From assembly GCF_003067705.1 (NCBI RefSeq), contig NZ_QANL01000001.1:186001-250000 (forward strand): 64,000 bases of DNA, read 5' to 3'. The notes under the pieces were generated by a model. That model ran no database searches, had not been told where the DNA came from, and saw nothing but the letters and a program-made list of their open reading frames with translations. Of the stretch, positions 44,519 through 53,862 are shown one piece after another. Position 1 is the first letter of the stretch. Each line of letters opens with the position of its first letter. The stretch is from Planctomonas deserti. Lineage in GTDB: Bacteria > Actinomycetota > Actinomycetes > Actinomycetales > Microbacteriaceae. The translations under genes were made by a program, and so were the position numbers.

Positions 44519-44553
44519 ACTCTGCCGCGGCCCTTTCGGGGCCGCGGCAGAGT
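44519..44553 (+). terminator. Terminator of the sugar ABC ATPase gene
   Basis: ACTCTGCCGCGGCCC (44519-44533) and its exact complement (44539-44553) form a 15-bp stem with a short TTTCG loop. Confidence 0.8.
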
Positions 44554-44600
44554 CCGTTAAGGCGCCCTCCCCCCCGCTGATCGGCCCACCGAGAAGTGGG

Positions 44601-44606
44601 TACGCT
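44601..44606 (+). promoter_or_regulatory. -10 element, leaderless start of the DUF4032 gene
   Basis: TACGCT lies six bases before the ATG at 44613. Confidence 0.55.
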
Positions 44607-44612
44607 CGTACC

Positions 44613-45911
44613 ATGGACGGTTCACTCAACATCACCGCGGCGACGGTCGACCCCGCACTGCTCGACCTGCCGTGGGTGCTCCCGCTCGCGGACTGGCCGT
44701 CCGAGAACATCGCGACCCTGCCGAAGGGCATCTCCCGGCACCTCGTGCGCTTCGCCAACCTGTCCGGCTACGTCATCGCCATCAAGGAGACGACGGACGT
44801 CATGGCCAAGGGCGAGTACGACATGCTCCGCACCCTCCAGCGGCTGGAGGTGCCGTGCGTCGAGCCGGTCGCCGTCATCACGAACCGCACGGACGAGGAC
44901 GGCAAGCCGCTGATGTCCGTGCTGGTCACCCGCCACCTCAAGTTCTCCCTGCCCTACCGCGCGCTCTTCTCGCAGACGCTGCGCCCGGACACCGCCACCC
45001 GCCTCGTCGACGCCCTCGCCGTGCTGCTCGTGCGCCTGCACATCATCGGCTTCTTCTGGGGTGACGTGTCGCTGTCGAACACCCTGTTCCGGCGCGACGC
45101 CGGCGCCTTCGCCGCCTACCTCGTCGACGCCGAGACCGGCAAGCTCTACAGCGGTGGGCTCTCCAACGGCCAGCGCGAGAACGACCTCGAGATCGCCCGC
45201 GTGAACATCGCCGGCGAGCTGATGGACCTCGCGGCCGGCGGCCACATGGAGGAGGACGTCGACCCGGTCGAGACCAGTGAGCGCATCGTCGCCCAGTACC
45301 GCATGCTCTGGCGCGAGCTCACGGCGGCGGAGCAGTTCTCCACGTCTGAGCGCTGGCGCATCAACGAGCGCGTGGACCGCCTGAACGCGCTGGGCTTCGA
45401 CATCGAGGAGCTCGCCATCCGCACCATCGAGTCGGGCAACCAGGTGCACATCCAGCCCAAGGTCGTGGACGCGGGGCACCACTCGCGGCGCCTGCTGAGG
45501 CTGACCGGTCTCGACGCCCAGGAGAACCAGGCCCGCCGGCTGCTCAACGACCTCGACGCGTACACGGTCTCCTACGGCAAGCAGAACCTCGACGAGGAGC
45601 AGGTGGCCCACGAGTGGCTCGCCCGAGTGTTCGAGCCCGTGGTGCGCGCGATCCCGCGCGAGCTGCGGGGCAAGCTGGAGCCCGCCGAGGTGTTCCACCA
45701 GCTGCTCGAGCACCGCTGGTACATGTCGCAGCAGGAGTTCCGGGACGTCCCCCTCGCCGAGGCCGTCACGGCCTACGTGAACGACATCCTGCGCCACCGC
45801 CGTGATGAGGCGACCGTGATCGGCTCCCCGCCCACGGAGGCGATCACCACGATCACGCAGCCTGTGGACGTGTCCGCCGACGAGACCGAGGACTGGCGCG
45901 CCCGGGTCTAG
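44613..45911 (+). CDS. DUF4032 protein with kinase-like fold
   Basis: A 432-residue cytoplasmic protein. The first half resembles lipopolysaccharide/aminoglycoside kinase folds: an IKET segment could supply the ATP lysine, WGDVSLSNTLF resembles the HGDxxxxN catalytic loop, and LVDAET takes the place of the metal-binding DFG. The second half is the DUF4032 region. The family is conserved in actinobacteria without an assigned substrate. It stands alone with a leaderless-type start. Confidence 0.85.
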   Translation: MDGSLNITAATVDPALLDLPWVLPLADWPSENIATLPKGISRHLVRFANLSGYVIAIKETTDVMAKGEYDMLRTLQRLEVPCVEPVAVITNRTDEDGKPLMSVLVTRHLKFSLPYRALFSQTLRPDTATRLVDALAVLLVRLHIIGFFWGDVSLSNTLFRRDAGAFAAYLVDAETGKLYSGGLSNGQRENDLEIARVNIAGELMDLAAGGHMEEDVDPVETSERIVAQYRMLWRELTAAEQFSTSERWRINERVDRLNALGFDIEELAIRTIESGNQVHIQPKVVDAGHHSRRLLRLTGLDAQENQARRLLNDLDAYTVSYGKQNLDEEQVAHEWLARVFEPVVRAIPRELRGKLEPAEVFHQLLEHRWYMSQQEFRDVPLAEAVTAYVNDILRHRRDEATVIGSPPTEAITTITQPVDVSADETEDWRARV

Positions 45912-45972
45912 TGCCGGTGCGGGTGCGGGTGCGGGGTCGGTGCGGTGTGGGTCCTGCGGGTCCCGTATCTCC

Positions 45973-46137
45973 TGCCTGGGCAGAGGCACCTAAGCCAGCC
46001 CTGCTCGTTGTAGTCCCGCGCTCCTGCCCAGGCAGCGGCGCCCAACGCAGCCCCTCTCGTTCTAGCTGCGCGCTCCTGCCCAGGCAAAGGCATCCTGCCC
46101 AGCGTGAACCTGGGCAGGATGCCCGTGCCTGGGCAGG
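45973..46137. repeat. Repeated CTGCCYRGGCAG palindromic words
   Basis: CCTGCCTGGGCAG, CCTGCCCAGGCAG, CCTGCCCAGGCA, CCTGCCCAG and two CCTGGGCAGG occur within 165 bp, in alternating orientation and roughly every 50 bp at first. Confidence 0.8.
46089..46123 (+). terminator. Hairpin, probable terminator of the DUF4032 gene
   Basis: GGCATCCTGCCCAG and CTGGGCAGGATGCC form a perfect 14-bp stem with a 7-nt loop. It is built from two of the CTGCCC words and has no U tract. Confidence 0.55.
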
Positions 46138-46183
46138 GGCGGACACCCGGGCTCGATCACAGGCGAGTGAGGGGTCGCCCGGG

Positions 46184-46264
46184 ACGCAATTCAGCAGATG
46201 CAGGCCGACACGCCGCTCAGGGGCGTGACACGCCGGCCGAGGACTCAGATCTGCTGAATTGCGT
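46184..46264. repeat. Perfect 16-bp inverted repeat around a 49-bp core
   Basis: ACGCAATTCAGCAGAT (46184-46199) and its exact complement (46249-46264) flank a GC-rich core that contains further small palindromes (GGCGTG/CACGCC). It has the size and form of a small nonautonomous element or a structured RNA. Confidence 0.75.
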
Positions 46265-46363
46265 TGGTGAGGGGGTCGAACACAGGCCGCCCTCCTCCCA
46301 ATGCAGGTTCGGAGGGCGTTCTTGATTGGGCAGGCCTGGAGTTACGCGGTTGCGCCTGTGCAG

Positions 46364-46508
46364 GAGCCTGTATCCGGGAAGGGCGAACCTGTATTGCGGA
46401 GGCGAGCCTGCAGCGGGAAAGGGCGAGCCTGCAGTGGGAAAGGGGGAGCCTGCATTGGGAGAGGGCGAGCCTGCGTTAGGAGCGTGCGAGCCTTCAGAGG
46501 GGAAGTTC
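46364..46508. repeat. 21-bp tandem repeat array
   Basis: About seven units begin GAGCCTGCA and end GGGAAAGGGC. Units start at 46364, 46385 (19 bp), 46404, 46425, 46446, 46467 and 46488. The units differ at a few positions and there are no spacers. Confidence 0.85.
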
Positions 46509-46529
46509 CCGCAGTCCCCCTACATCTCG

Positions 46530-46555
46530 CGTCGCTTCGACAAGCTCAGCGACCG
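46530..46555. repeat. REP-like dispersed repeat copy
   Basis: GTCGCTTCGACAAGCTCAGC, then GACC, belongs to the same family as the copies at 56341-56600 and 63913-63999. Confidence 0.75.
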
Positions 46556-46608
46556 GGAGGCGTCCCTCCTCGCCCGCCCCCGGAAGGGACGGGCGCTTCG
46601 GGTGCGGA

Positions 46609-47619
46609 TCAGCGGCGGGCGGCCGCCGCGCGGAGGCGCGAGATCTCGTAGAGCGTGACGCTCGCGGCGATGCCCGCGTTGAGGGACTCGGTGGATGCGC
46701 TGATCGGGATCGACACCACGGCGTCGCAGGTCTCGGTGACGAGGCGCGAGAGCCCCTTGCCCTCGCTGCCCACGACAACGACCACGGGCTGGTTCGCGAG
46801 CTCAAGGCCGGGCAGCTGCACATCGCCGCCACCGTCGAGGCCGATCACGAACACCCCGCGCTGCTTGAGCACCTTGAGGGTCTGGGTGAGGTTGCCCGCC
46901 ATGGCGACGGGCGTGCGCGCCGCGGCGCCCGCGGACGTCTTCCACGCCGACGCCGTCATGCCGACGGAGCGACGCTGGGGCAGGATGACGCCCTGCCCGC
47001 CGAACGCGGCGACCGAACGGATGATGGCGCCGAGGTTGCGCGGATCCGTGATGCCGTCGAGCGCGACGAGCAGTGGGATCTGGCCGCGGCCCTCGATCTT
47101 GTCGAGCAGGTCGATCGGGTCGGCGTAGTCGTACGCGGGCACCTTGAGCACGAGGCCCTGGTGCACGGAGTCGGGACCGGCGAGCCGGTCGAGTTCCGGG
47201 CGCATGACCTCGAGCACGGGGATGCCGCGGTTCGTCGCGAGGGCGAGGACCTCCTTCACCCGGTCGTCGACCTCGATGCGGGTCGCCACGTACAGCGTGG
47301 TCGCCGGGATGCGCGCCCGCAGGGCCTCGACGACGGAGTTGCGCCCCGTGACGAACTCTGCGGAGCCTGCGGACGACGAGCTGGAGCGGCGTCCGCGCGA
47401 CGGCGCCTCCGTGCGCTGCGCCTTCGCGCGGCCGCCCGCTGTGTTCTCGTAGCGCTCCTGCGCCGCCTTCCGCTTGCCGGCGGGATGGTACGGGCGGTCC
47501 TCGGCCTTGGGAGTGGGCTTCCTGCCCTCGAGAGCCTGCCGGCCCTGTCCTCCGGACCCGACCTGCGGGCCCTTCTTCGTCTTGCGCACCGCTCCGGCGC
47601 GCCCGGGCTTATTCGCCAT
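46609..47619 (-). CDS. rlmB: 23S rRNA 2'-O-ribose methyltransferase, SpoU/TrmH family (RlmB type)
   Basis: A 336-residue SPOUT methyltransferase. About 85 basic, low-complexity residues precede a substrate-binding domain ([15 protein letters not shown]) and the trefoil-knot domain with motif 1 [11 protein letters not shown], motif 2 [14 protein letters not shown] and motif 3 [17 protein letters not shown]. RlmB methylates G2251 of 23S rRNA. The long basic N-terminus is typical of actinobacterial members. It overlaps the cysS stop by 11 bp. Confidence 0.92.
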   Translation of the reverse strand: MANKPGRAGAVRKTKKGPQVGSGGQGRQALEGRKPTPKAEDRPYHPAGKRKAAQERYENTAGGRAKAQRTEAPSRGRRSSSSSAGSAEFVTGRNSVVEALRARIPATTLYVATRIEVDDRVKEVLALATNRGIPVLEVMRPELDRLAGPDSVHQGLVLKVPAYDYADPIDLLDKIEGRGQIPLLVALDGITDPRNLGAIIRSVAAFGGQGVILPQRRSVGMTASAWKTSAGAAARTPVAMAGNLTQTLKVLKQRGVFVIGLDGGGDVQLPGLELANQPVVVVVGSEGKGLSRLVTETCDAVVSIPISASTESLNAGIAASVTLYEISRLRAAAARR

Positions 47620-49027
47620 CGATCCTCCAGTGTGATCCGTTGGGGCCGTCCTCGATCAGGATTCCGGCGTCGGCCAACTCCGCACGGATGCGGTCCGCGG
47701 CGGCGAAGTCCCGCGCGGCGCGGGCCTCCTGCCGCTGGGTGAGGAGTCGGCGGATGAGATTGTGCAGCGCGTCGCGCACGGCGACGCTGCTGGTGGACTG
47801 CCACTGCGGGGCCAGCGGATTGATGCCGAGCACAGTGGTCATGGCGAGCACCTCGCCGCGCGACGTCGCCGCGTTCTCGAGCTGCTCGGCGTCGAGGGCC
47901 GCGTTGCCCGCGCGCACCCGGTCGTGCAGCACGGCCAGGGCCTGCGGCACGTTGAGGTCGTCGTCCATGGCCTCGCGGAACTCGTCGGGCACGACCACGA
48001 TCTCCGCGCTCTCGAAGCGCGTCGACTTGAGGCGGCGGGCCGACCGGGTGAGAAAGACCTCGATGCGGTCGAGGGCGGCCTCGGCCTCCGCAAGGGCGCC
48101 GTCGTGGAACTCGAGCGTCGAACGGTAGTGCGCGGCGCCGAGGAAGTAGCGGATGACGATCGGCCGCGCGGCAGCGAGCAGGTCGGCCGCGTAGATGGAG
48201 TTGCCGAGCGACTTGCTCATCTTCTGACCGGCGACGGACACGAGCCCGTTGTGCACCCAGTAGTTGGCGAAGTCGTCACCGGCCGCCGTGGACTGGGCGA
48301 GCTCGTTCTCGTGGTGCGGGAAGCGCAGGTCGAGACCGCCGCCGTGGATGTCGAACCGCGGTCCGAGGTAGCGGGTCGACATCGCGGAGCACTCGATGTG
48401 CCAGCCCGGCCGGCCCGGCCCCCACGGCGAGGACCACGACGCGGTGTCGGGCTCCCCCTCCTTGGTGCCCTTCCAGAGCGCGAAGTCGCGGGCGTCGTGC
48501 TTGGCGCGCAGCTCGGAGTCGGCAGCGGCCTCCATGTCGTCGAGGCGCTGGCGGGTGAGCGATCCGTAGGAGCGCCAGGAGCGGGTGTCGAAGTAGACGT
48601 CGCCGGATCCGTCCGACGCCGGGTACGCGTGGCCCCGGGAGATGAGCCGCTCGATGAGCGCGATCATGTCCGGGATGTTCGCCGTGGCCCGGGGCTCGTA
48701 GGTGGGCGGAAGGATGTCGAGGGCGGCGTAGCCGCGGCTGAACTCGAGCTCCACCCGGTAGGCGAGCGCCCACCACGGCTCCGCGTCGGTCGCGTTGACG
48801 AGCACCTTGTCGTCGATGTCCGTGACGTTGCGCACGAGCGTGACCGTGTAGCCCGAGTACTCGAGCCAGCGGCGCAGCTGGTCGTAGTTGAGCGCCGAGC
48901 GCAGGTGGCCGATGTGCGGGGACGACTGCACCGTCGGTCCGCACACGTACAGACCGACCCGACCCTCGACAAGGGGAACAAAGTCCCGAAGGGACTGCGT
49001 CTGGGAGTCGTAGAGCTGCACGGTCAC
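47609..49027 (-). CDS. cysS: Cysteinyl-tRNA synthetase
   Basis: A 472-residue class I synthetase. Visible are the zinc and cysteine-binding C29 (YVCGPTV), HIGH (38-41), the central WHIECSAM zinc segment, KMSKS (QKMSKSLGN) and a helical C-terminal domain. It charges tRNA-Cys. The tight order ispDF-cysS-rlmB is a standard actinobacterial cluster. The GTG at 49027 lies 10 bp after the ispDF stop. A GTG two codons later is an alternative start. Confidence 0.96.
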   Translation of the reverse strand: MTVQLYDSQTQSLRDFVPLVEGRVGLYVCGPTVQSSPHIGHLRSALNYDQLRRWLEYSGYTVTLVRNVTDIDDKVLVNATDAEPWWALAYRVELEFSRGYAALDILPPTYEPRATANIPDMIALIERLISRGHAYPASDGSGDVYFDTRSWRSYGSLTRQRLDDMEAAADSELRAKHDARDFALWKGTKEGEPDTASWSSPWGPGRPGWHIECSAMSTRYLGPRFDIHGGGLDLRFPHHENELAQSTAAGDDFANYWVHNGLVSVAGQKMSKSLGNSIYAADLLAAARPIVIRYFLGAAHYRSTLEFHDGALAEAEAALDRIEVFLTRSARRLKSTRFESAEIVVVPDEFREAMDDDLNVPQALAVLHDRVRAGNAALDAEQLENAATSRGEVLAMTTVLGINPLAPQWQSTSSVAVRDALHNLIRRLLTQRQEARAARDFAAADRIRAELADAGILIEDGPNGSHWRIDGE

Positions 49028-49037
49028 GGCCGCAAGC

Positions 49038-50273
49038 TTACTTGGGCGGCACGGGAGCCCCGGCCGGAAGCACGAGTGCGGTCGCGATGGCGGTGAGGCC
49101 GCGACCCTCGCCGGGGAAGCCGAGCCCATCCGTCGTCGTCGCCGCGACGCTCACCGGCGCGCCGAGCGCACCGCTCAGCACGGCCTCCGCCTCAGCCCGG
49201 CGCGGGCCGACCTTCGGCCGGTTGGACAGCACCTGCACGGCGACGTTGCCGATCGCGAACCCGCGAGTCCTCAGAAGCTCGGCCGTGCGGCGCAGGAACA
49301 CGTCGCCGTGGGCCCCCTCGAGCGCGGGGTCCGCGGTGCCGAACAGCCCGCCGATGTCGCCGAGGCCCGCCGCGGACAGAAGGGCGTCGCAGATCGCGTG
49401 CGCCACCGCGTCGCCGTCGCTGTGCCCGGACAGCCCGACCTCGCCCGGCCAGTGCAGCCCCGCCAGCCACAGGGGCTCCGCCGGATCGAACGCGTGCACG
49501 TCGACGCCGACACCCGTGCGCGGCGCCGCCGGCGCGGCGGGGACGGGACCGACGAGCTGCTCCGCCCGGTGCAGGTCCCACGGGGTCGTGATCTTGAACG
49601 CGCGGGCGTCGCCGTCGACGACCCGCACGGAGCCGCCCGCGGCGGCGAACAGCGCGGCGTCGTCCGTGTACTCGATGCCGTCCGCCGCGGCCTGGGCGTA
49701 GGCGGCGGCCAGCCCCGCCCGCGGGAACCCCTGGGGCGTCTGCACGGCGACCAGCTCGGATCGGTCGACCGTCGCCCGGACCTCGCCCGACGCGTCCCGG
49801 CGCTTGATGGTGTCGCTGACCGGAAGGCCGGGGATGACGCCGGCGCCGCTGTCCCGCGTCTCCTCGAGCACGCGGGCGAGCTGGGCCGGCGGGGTGAGGC
49901 AGCGCGCCGCGTCGTGCACGAGCACCGTCTCGACGTCGCCGCCCAGCACCGCCAGGCCGGCGGCGACGGACTCCTGCCGGGTCGCTCCCCCTGCGACCAC
50001 GGTCACGTACCCGGCGGCGGCCCCGGCCGTCCGGTCAGCGAGCGTGCGCGTGGTGTCGGCCTGATCCGCCGGGACGACGAGCACGACCTGCGCGGGCTCG
50101 GGCAGGGCGAACACGCCGTCGAGCGCCCACTCCAGGAGGGTCCGGTCGAGGAGGGGCACGAAGGCCTTCGGCTCCGGTCGCCCCAGCCGGGTGCCGGACC
50201 CGGCCGCCACGACGATGACGGCGACGGTCGCGGCGGGCGGGTGATCCGCGGAGGAAGCGGGTGCGAGGGTCAT
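49038..50273 (-). CDS. ispDF: Bifunctional IspD-IspF of the MEP isoprenoid pathway
   Basis: A 411-residue fusion. The N-terminal cytidylyltransferase IspD (about 1-235) has AAGSGTRLG and the VHDAAR block and makes CDP-methylerythritol. The C-terminal cyclodiphosphate synthase IspF (about 250-411) has the zinc motif DVHAF and [10 protein letters not shown]. Fusion of the two, without the IspE step between, is a known arrangement. The ATG has TAGCCT seven bases upstream and poor Shine-Dalgarno pairing, so it is probably leaderless. Confidence 0.95.
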   Translation of the reverse strand: MTLAPASSADHPPAATVAVIVVAAGSGTRLGRPEPKAFVPLLDRTLLEWALDGVFALPEPAQVVLVVPADQADTTRTLADRTAGAAAGYVTVVAGGATRQESVAAGLAVLGGDVETVLVHDAARCLTPPAQLARVLEETRDSGAGVIPGLPVSDTIKRRDASGEVRATVDRSELVAVQTPQGFPRAGLAAAYAQAAADGIEYTDDAALFAAAGGSVRVVDGDARAFKITTPWDLHRAEQLVGPVPAAPAAPRTGVGVDVHAFDPAEPLWLAGLHWPGEVGLSGHSDGDAVAHAICDALLSAAGLGDIGGLFGTADPALEGAHGDVFLRRTAELLRTRGFAIGNVAVQVLSNRPKVGPRRAEAEAVLSGALGAPVSVAATTTDGLGFPGEGRGLTAIATALVLPAGAPVPPK

Positions 50274-50280
50274 GTCCGAC

Positions 50281-50286
50281 AGGCTA
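50281..50286 (-). promoter_or_regulatory. -10 element, leaderless start of ispDF
   Basis: TAGCCT (minus strand) lies seven bases before the ATG at 50273. Confidence 0.55.
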
Positions 50287-50377
50287 CCGAGCCGGAAAAG
50301 GCGCGACGGGCAGAGCGCGGGCCGGCACATCCGAGGGCTGGATACGGGAGGCGCGACACCCTCGACATCCGGGCACG

Positions 50378-50411
50378 AAAAAGCGGCGCCGGCCGGATGG
50401 CCGACGCCGCT
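50378..50411 (-). terminator. Terminator of carD
   Basis: On the minus strand, AGCGGCGTCGGCC and GGCCGGCGCCGCT form a 13-bp stem with one mismatch and an ATCC loop, followed by TTTTT. Confidence 0.8.
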
Positions 50412-50432
50412 CGTCGCGTTCGATGGGAACGG

Positions 50433-50915
50433 TCAGGAGGCCAGGACCTCGTCGAGCACCGTCGACGCCTTCTCCTCGTCCGTCTTCTCGGCGAGCGCAA
50501 GCTCGCTGATCAGGATCTGACGCGCCTTGGCAAGCATGCGCTTCTCGCCCGCGGACAGCCCGCGGTCCTGGTCGCGGCGCCACAGGTCGCGGACGACCTC
50601 GGACACCTTGATGACGTCACCGGACGCGAGCTTCTCCAGGTTCGCCTTGTAGCGGCGGGACCAGTTGGTGGGCTCCTCGGTGAACGGGGCACGAAGCACC
50701 TCGAACACGCGGTCGAGGCCCTCCTTGCCGATGACATCACGGACGCCGACCAGATCGACGTTCTCAGCAGGGACCTCGATGGTCAGATCACCCTGAGTGA
50801 CGTTCAGCTTGAGGTAAAGCTTCTCCTCGCCCTTGATGATCCGCTTCTTGACCTCGATGATGGTGGCTGCGCCGTGGTGGGGGTAAACGACTGTTTCGCC
50901 GACCTCGAAAAGCAT
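50433..50915 (-). CDS. carD: CarD family RNA polymerase-binding regulator
   Basis: A 160-residue CarD. The N-terminal RNA-polymerase-interacting Tudor-like domain is [19 protein letters not shown], and the C-terminal DNA-binding helical domain contains [17 protein letters not shown] and a conserved Trp (DLWRRDQ). It stabilises open promoter complexes at housekeeping promoters. The gene is monocistronic, with a strong terminator before ispDF. Confidence 0.96.
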   Translation of the reverse strand: MLFEVGETVVYPHHGAATIIEVKKRIIKGEEKLYLKLNVTQGDLTIEVPAENVDLVGVRDVIGKEGLDRVFEVLRAPFTEEPTNWSRRYKANLEKLASGDVIKVSEVVRDLWRRDQDRGLSAGEKRMLAKARQILISELALAEKTDEEKASTVLDEVLAS

Positions 50916-51078
50916 AGAGTGTGTTCCCTTCAGGAACCTCTAGTTTACCATAGGGCCTCCCTGCCCCTCCCGCGCGCCCGCCCCGACCGTGACCGTCCCC
51001 TAGGCTAGGCTCGACAGCGATTCCGCGGCCCGACGCCGTTGATCCGACGTCATCGTTACGGCAAATCGGAGGGTTTAG

Positions 51079-51699
51079 TTGAAACTGCGCGCCACCGCCT
51101 CGATCGTCCTGGCATCACTGATCATGGTGGGAACGACGTCGTGCAACTTCGTCAGCCCGCAGACGACCACGGAGATCTACGAGGCCTCCGACGGCGTGAA
51201 CTTCTCCATCGGTGACATCAAGGCGCGCAACGCGCTCATCATCTCCGAGGACGGGGAGCACGGCTCCCTCCTCGTGACCTTCATCAATGACTCCGGCGAG
51301 GAGCAGGAGGTCTCGGTGCAGTACGACACCGTGACCGACGGCAGTGCGTCGCGTCAGACCAGCACCGTTTCGCTCGACCGCGGCATGACGATCTTCGACT
51401 CCGGCGACAACGAGACCTTCGTCATGGAGAACCTCGACGACGCCCAGCTGGGCGGCCTCTACCCGGTGTACTTCCAGTACGGCGACGCCGAGGGCCTCGA
51501 GGTCCAGGTGCCGGTGCTCGGCACGGAGCTGCAGGAGTACAGCACCCTCGCCCCGACCCCGACGAGCACCCCGGAGAACACTCCGACGCCGACCGAGGGC
51601 ACGGAGAGCACCGAGGGCACGGAGAGCACCGAGGGCGCGGAGAGCACGCCGGAGAGCACCCCCGAGGTCACCCCGGAGAGCACGCCCGAGGCCGAGTAG
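51079..51699 (+). CDS. Lipoprotein with Thr/Glu/Pro repeat tail
   Basis: A 206-residue exported protein that begins with TTG and has GGAGGG five to six bases upstream. A hydrophobic signal leads to a cysteine at residue 22 (GTTSC), an acceptable but not ideal lipobox. Residues 35-155 look like a beta-rich domain. The tail repeats GTESTE and TPEST units, and the DNA repeats with it. No known family was recognised. It is convergent with regX3. Confidence 0.8.
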   Translation: MKLRATASIVLASLIMVGTTSCNFVSPQTTTEIYEASDGVNFSIGDIKARNALIISEDGEHGSLLVTFINDSGEEQEVSVQYDTVTDGSASRQTSTVSLDRGMTIFDSGDNETFVMENLDDAQLGGLYPVYFQYGDAEGLEVQVPVLGTELQEYSTLAPTPTSTPENTPTPTEGTESTEGTESTEGAESTPESTPEVTPESTPEAE

Positions 51700-51767
51700 C
51701 TCGACCTCGTCGGCCCCGTCGCAGCGGATGCGGCGGGCGCGACGACGAACTCCTGGCGCCAACGCGA

Positions 51768-51800
51768 ATGCGGGGGCACTGCTCGGCAGTGCCCCCGCAT
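51768..51800. terminator. Bidirectional terminator between the lipoprotein gene and regX3
   Basis: ATGCGGGGGCACTGC and its complement form a perfect 15-bp stem with a TCG loop. Confidence 0.8.
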
Positions 51801-51815
51801 CGTCGTTCGGTGCGG

Positions 51816-52502
51816 TCAGCCCTCGAAGCGGTAGCCGAGGCCGCGCACCGTGACGAGCTGCACGGGCTCGGACGGCTCGCGCTCGATCTTCGCCCGGATG
51901 CGCTTGATGTGCACGTCGAGGGTCTTGGTGTCGCCGAAGTAGTCGGATCCCCAGACCCGGTCGATCAGCTGTCCGCGCGTCAGCACGCGCCCCGCGTTGC
52001 GCAGCAGCAGCTCGAGCAGCTCGAACTCCTTGAGCGGCATCGCCGTCTCGCGTCCGTCGACCTCCACCGTGTGGCGCTCCACGTCCATGCGCACGGTGCC
52101 GGCCTCGAGCACGCCGGGCTCCTCCTCGCCCTCCTCCATCGAGACGCGTCGGCGCAGAACGGCGCGGATGCGGGCCAGCAGCTCGCGGGTCGAGTACGGC
52201 TTGGTCACATAGTCGTCGGCCCCGAGCTCCAGCCCCACGACGATGTCGATCTCGGAGTCCTTGGCGGTGAGCATGATGATCGGCACGCTCGATCTCGTGC
52301 GCAGCTCGCGGCACACCTCGGTGCCCGGCATGCCGGGGAGCATCAGGTCGAGCAGCACGAGGTCGGCACCGGTCCGGTCGAACTCCGATACGGCGCCCGG
52401 CCCGTCCTCGACAACGGCCACGTCGTAGCCCTCGCGCTCGAGCAGGAAGGAGAGCGGTTCGCTCAGGGCGGGTTCGTCCTCGACGAGAAGGATGCGGGTC
52501 AC
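51816..52502 (-). CDS. regX3: Response regulator RegX3 (phosphate-type, OmpR family)
   Basis: A 228-residue regulator with receiver D52 (LVLLDLMLPG) and K101 and a winged helix containing LTRGQLIDRVWGSDYFGDTKTLDVHIKRIR, typical of RegX3. RegX3 controls phosphate-starvation genes. The GTG start at 52502 has AAGGAG upstream and overlaps the senX3 stop by 4 bp. phoU lies divergent just beyond senX3, the classic phosphate-sensing neighbourhood. Confidence 0.93.
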   Translation of the reverse strand: MTRILLVEDEPALSEPLSFLLEREGYDVAVVEDGPGAVSEFDRTGADLVLLDLMLPGMPGTEVCRELRTRSSVPIIMLTAKDSEIDIVVGLELGADDYVTKPYSTRELLARIRAVLRRRVSMEEGEEEPGVLEAGTVRMDVERHTVEVDGRETAMPLKEFELLELLLRNAGRVLTRGQLIDRVWGSDYFGDTKTLDVHIKRIRAKIEREPSEPVQLVTVRGLGYRFEG

Positions 52503-53680
52503 GTGGTACTCCTTGCGATGGGCTGTGCGGTGGGGCGGGCGATGCCGGCGTCGTCGGCGGGCGAGGCCGCGGGAAGGCGGATGGTGAACGTCGAGCCGCG
52601 GCCGAGCTGGGACCAGACCCGCACGTCGCCGCCGTGGTTCTGCGCCACGTGCTTCACGATGGCGAGCCCGAGCCCGGTGCCGCCGGTGTTGCGGGCGCGG
52701 GCCTGGTCGACCCGGAAGAAGCGTTCGAACACCCGGTCGAGGTCCGATTCCGGGATGCCGACGCCCTGGTCGGTCACGGCGAGCTCGACGACGCTCTCCG
52801 ATCGTCGCACACCGATGCCGACGTGGGAGCCGTCGGGCGAGTAGGTGATGGCGTTGGCCACGAGGTTGTGCAGCGCCGTGACGAGCAGCGCCTCGTCGCC
52901 GTAGACCTCGGCGTCGAGGTCGCCGCCCGTGACGAGCCGGATGCGCCTGGCCTCGGCGACGACGCGGTTCTGGTCGACGGCGCGGGAGACCACCGCGTCG
53001 AGGCGCACGAGCTCGGGCTTGGCGAGGGCGTCGGCGGCCTGCAGCCGGGAGAGCTCGATGATCTCCTGCGTGATGTGGGCGAGCCGGGTGGACTCCGCGG
53101 TCAGCCGGTCGGCGAAGCGACGCACCTGGTCCGGCTCGTCTGCCGCCACCTGCAGAGCCTCGGCGAGCAGCCCGACCGCGCCGATGGGCGTCTTCAGCTC
53201 GTGGCTGATGTTCGCGATGAAGTCGCGCCGCACGCTCTCCAGCCGCACGGACTCCGTACGGTCGTCGGCGATGAGCAGCACGTACCGGGCGCCGAGCCGG
53301 GCGGCCCGCACGATCATGTACAGGCTGGCCTCGCTGAACGGGCCGCGGCTGAGCTCCAGCTCCTCGGTCAGGGACTCCCCCGACCGGCGGACGCGGTCCG
53401 TGAGCCGCACGAGCTCCGGGTGCACGAGGGCGGCATTCCAGACCAGCCCGAACGCGTGGGCGGCCGGCGAGGCCTTCATGACGTTGTTGGACGGATCGAG
53501 CACAATCCCGGCGGACTCGAGGGCGTCGATCACCTCGTCGACACCGTCCGGAACGGCCGGCGTGATCACCTCGGCGGCGCGTTGACCCCGGAGGGACGCG
53601 TGATGCAGTAGCCACGTGAATCCCGAGCCCACCGCGAGGCCAAGGGCAAGTGACACGAGCACCAACAAACCGGTGTCCAT
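52499..53680 (-). CDS. senX3: Sensor histidine kinase SenX3
   Basis: A 393-residue kinase with one N-terminal helix (about 4-26), a PAS-like cytoplasmic domain (45-145), HisKA with H160 (NISHELKTPIGAVG) and the ATPase lobe (NLVANAITYSPDG, DQGVGIP, GGTGLGLAI). In mycobacteria SenX3 reads phosphate status through the Pst/PhoU system. It is transcribed ahead of regX3. The ATG has TAGTGT seven bases upstream and is probably leaderless. Confidence 0.93.
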   Translation of the reverse strand: MDTGLLVLVSLALGLAVGSGFTWLLHHASLRGQRAAEVITPAVPDGVDEVIDALESAGIVLDPSNNVMKASPAAHAFGLVWNAALVHPELVRLTDRVRRSGESLTEELELSRGPFSEASLYMIVRAARLGARYVLLIADDRTESVRLESVRRDFIANISHELKTPIGAVGLLAEALQVAADEPDQVRRFADRLTAESTRLAHITQEIIELSRLQAADALAKPELVRLDAVVSRAVDQNRVVAEARRIRLVTGGDLDAEVYGDEALLVTALHNLVANAITYSPDGSHVGIGVRRSESVVELAVTDQGVGIPESDLDRVFERFFRVDQARARNTGGTGLGLAIVKHVAQNHGGDVRVWSQLGRGSTFTIRLPAASPADDAGIARPTAQPIARSTT

Positions 53681-53687
53681 GGGGTCA

Positions 53688-53693
53688 ACACTA
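53688..53693 (-). promoter_or_regulatory. -10 element, leaderless start of senX3
   Basis: TAGTGT (minus strand) lies seven bases before the ATG at 53680. Confidence 0.55.
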
Positions 53694-53752
53694 GGAGACG
53701 GCCATCGGCCGATATCGCCGTTTCTCTGCCGTCCCGGGCTACTTTGGTAGAA

Positions 53753-53785
53753 GTTCAGTCCCGCGGCACCGAGAGTTAACCTTCA
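53753..53785 (+). promoter_or_regulatory. Weak PHO-box-like repeats between senX3 and phoU
   Basis: GTTCAG (53753) and GTTAAC (53775) begin exactly 22 bp apart, two turns of the 11-bp period of actinobacterial phosphate-regulator boxes. The middle unit does not match. A weak candidate. Confidence 0.25.
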
Positions 53786-53862
53786 CGGGTCAGCATGGGC
53801 GCCGGACCGTACGCGTGGCCGCGCGCCCGCGGACGCACCACAGAAACAGGAAGGACGCCCGC

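Larger units (their letters stand above)
45912..46608. other. 697-bp repeat-rich spacer
   Basis: Noncoding by my reading. In order it holds scattered CTGCCYRGGCAG palindromes, a terminator-like hairpin (46089-46123), a 16-bp inverted repeat with 49-bp spacer (46184-46264), 21-bp tandem repeats (46364-46508) and a REP-like copy (46530-46555). Three overlapping open frames exist only because the tandem unit length is a multiple of three. Confidence 0.75.

Noticed and set aside
46184-46264. Integron attC-like site
   Set aside because: The inverted repeat is perfect rather than imperfect, and the GTTRRRY core sites are missing.
46364-46508. CRISPR array
   Set aside because: The 21-bp units are directly adjacent without spacers, and no cas genes are present.
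46301-46658. Overlapping plus-strand frames of about 110 codons through the 21-bp repeats
   Set aside because: All three frames stay open because the repeat unit is a multiple of three. None shows a domain or a ribosome-binding site.
53753-53785. Firm PHO box between senX3 and phoU
   Set aside because: Only two of the three 11-bp units resemble the consensus, so it is kept as a weak candidate only.
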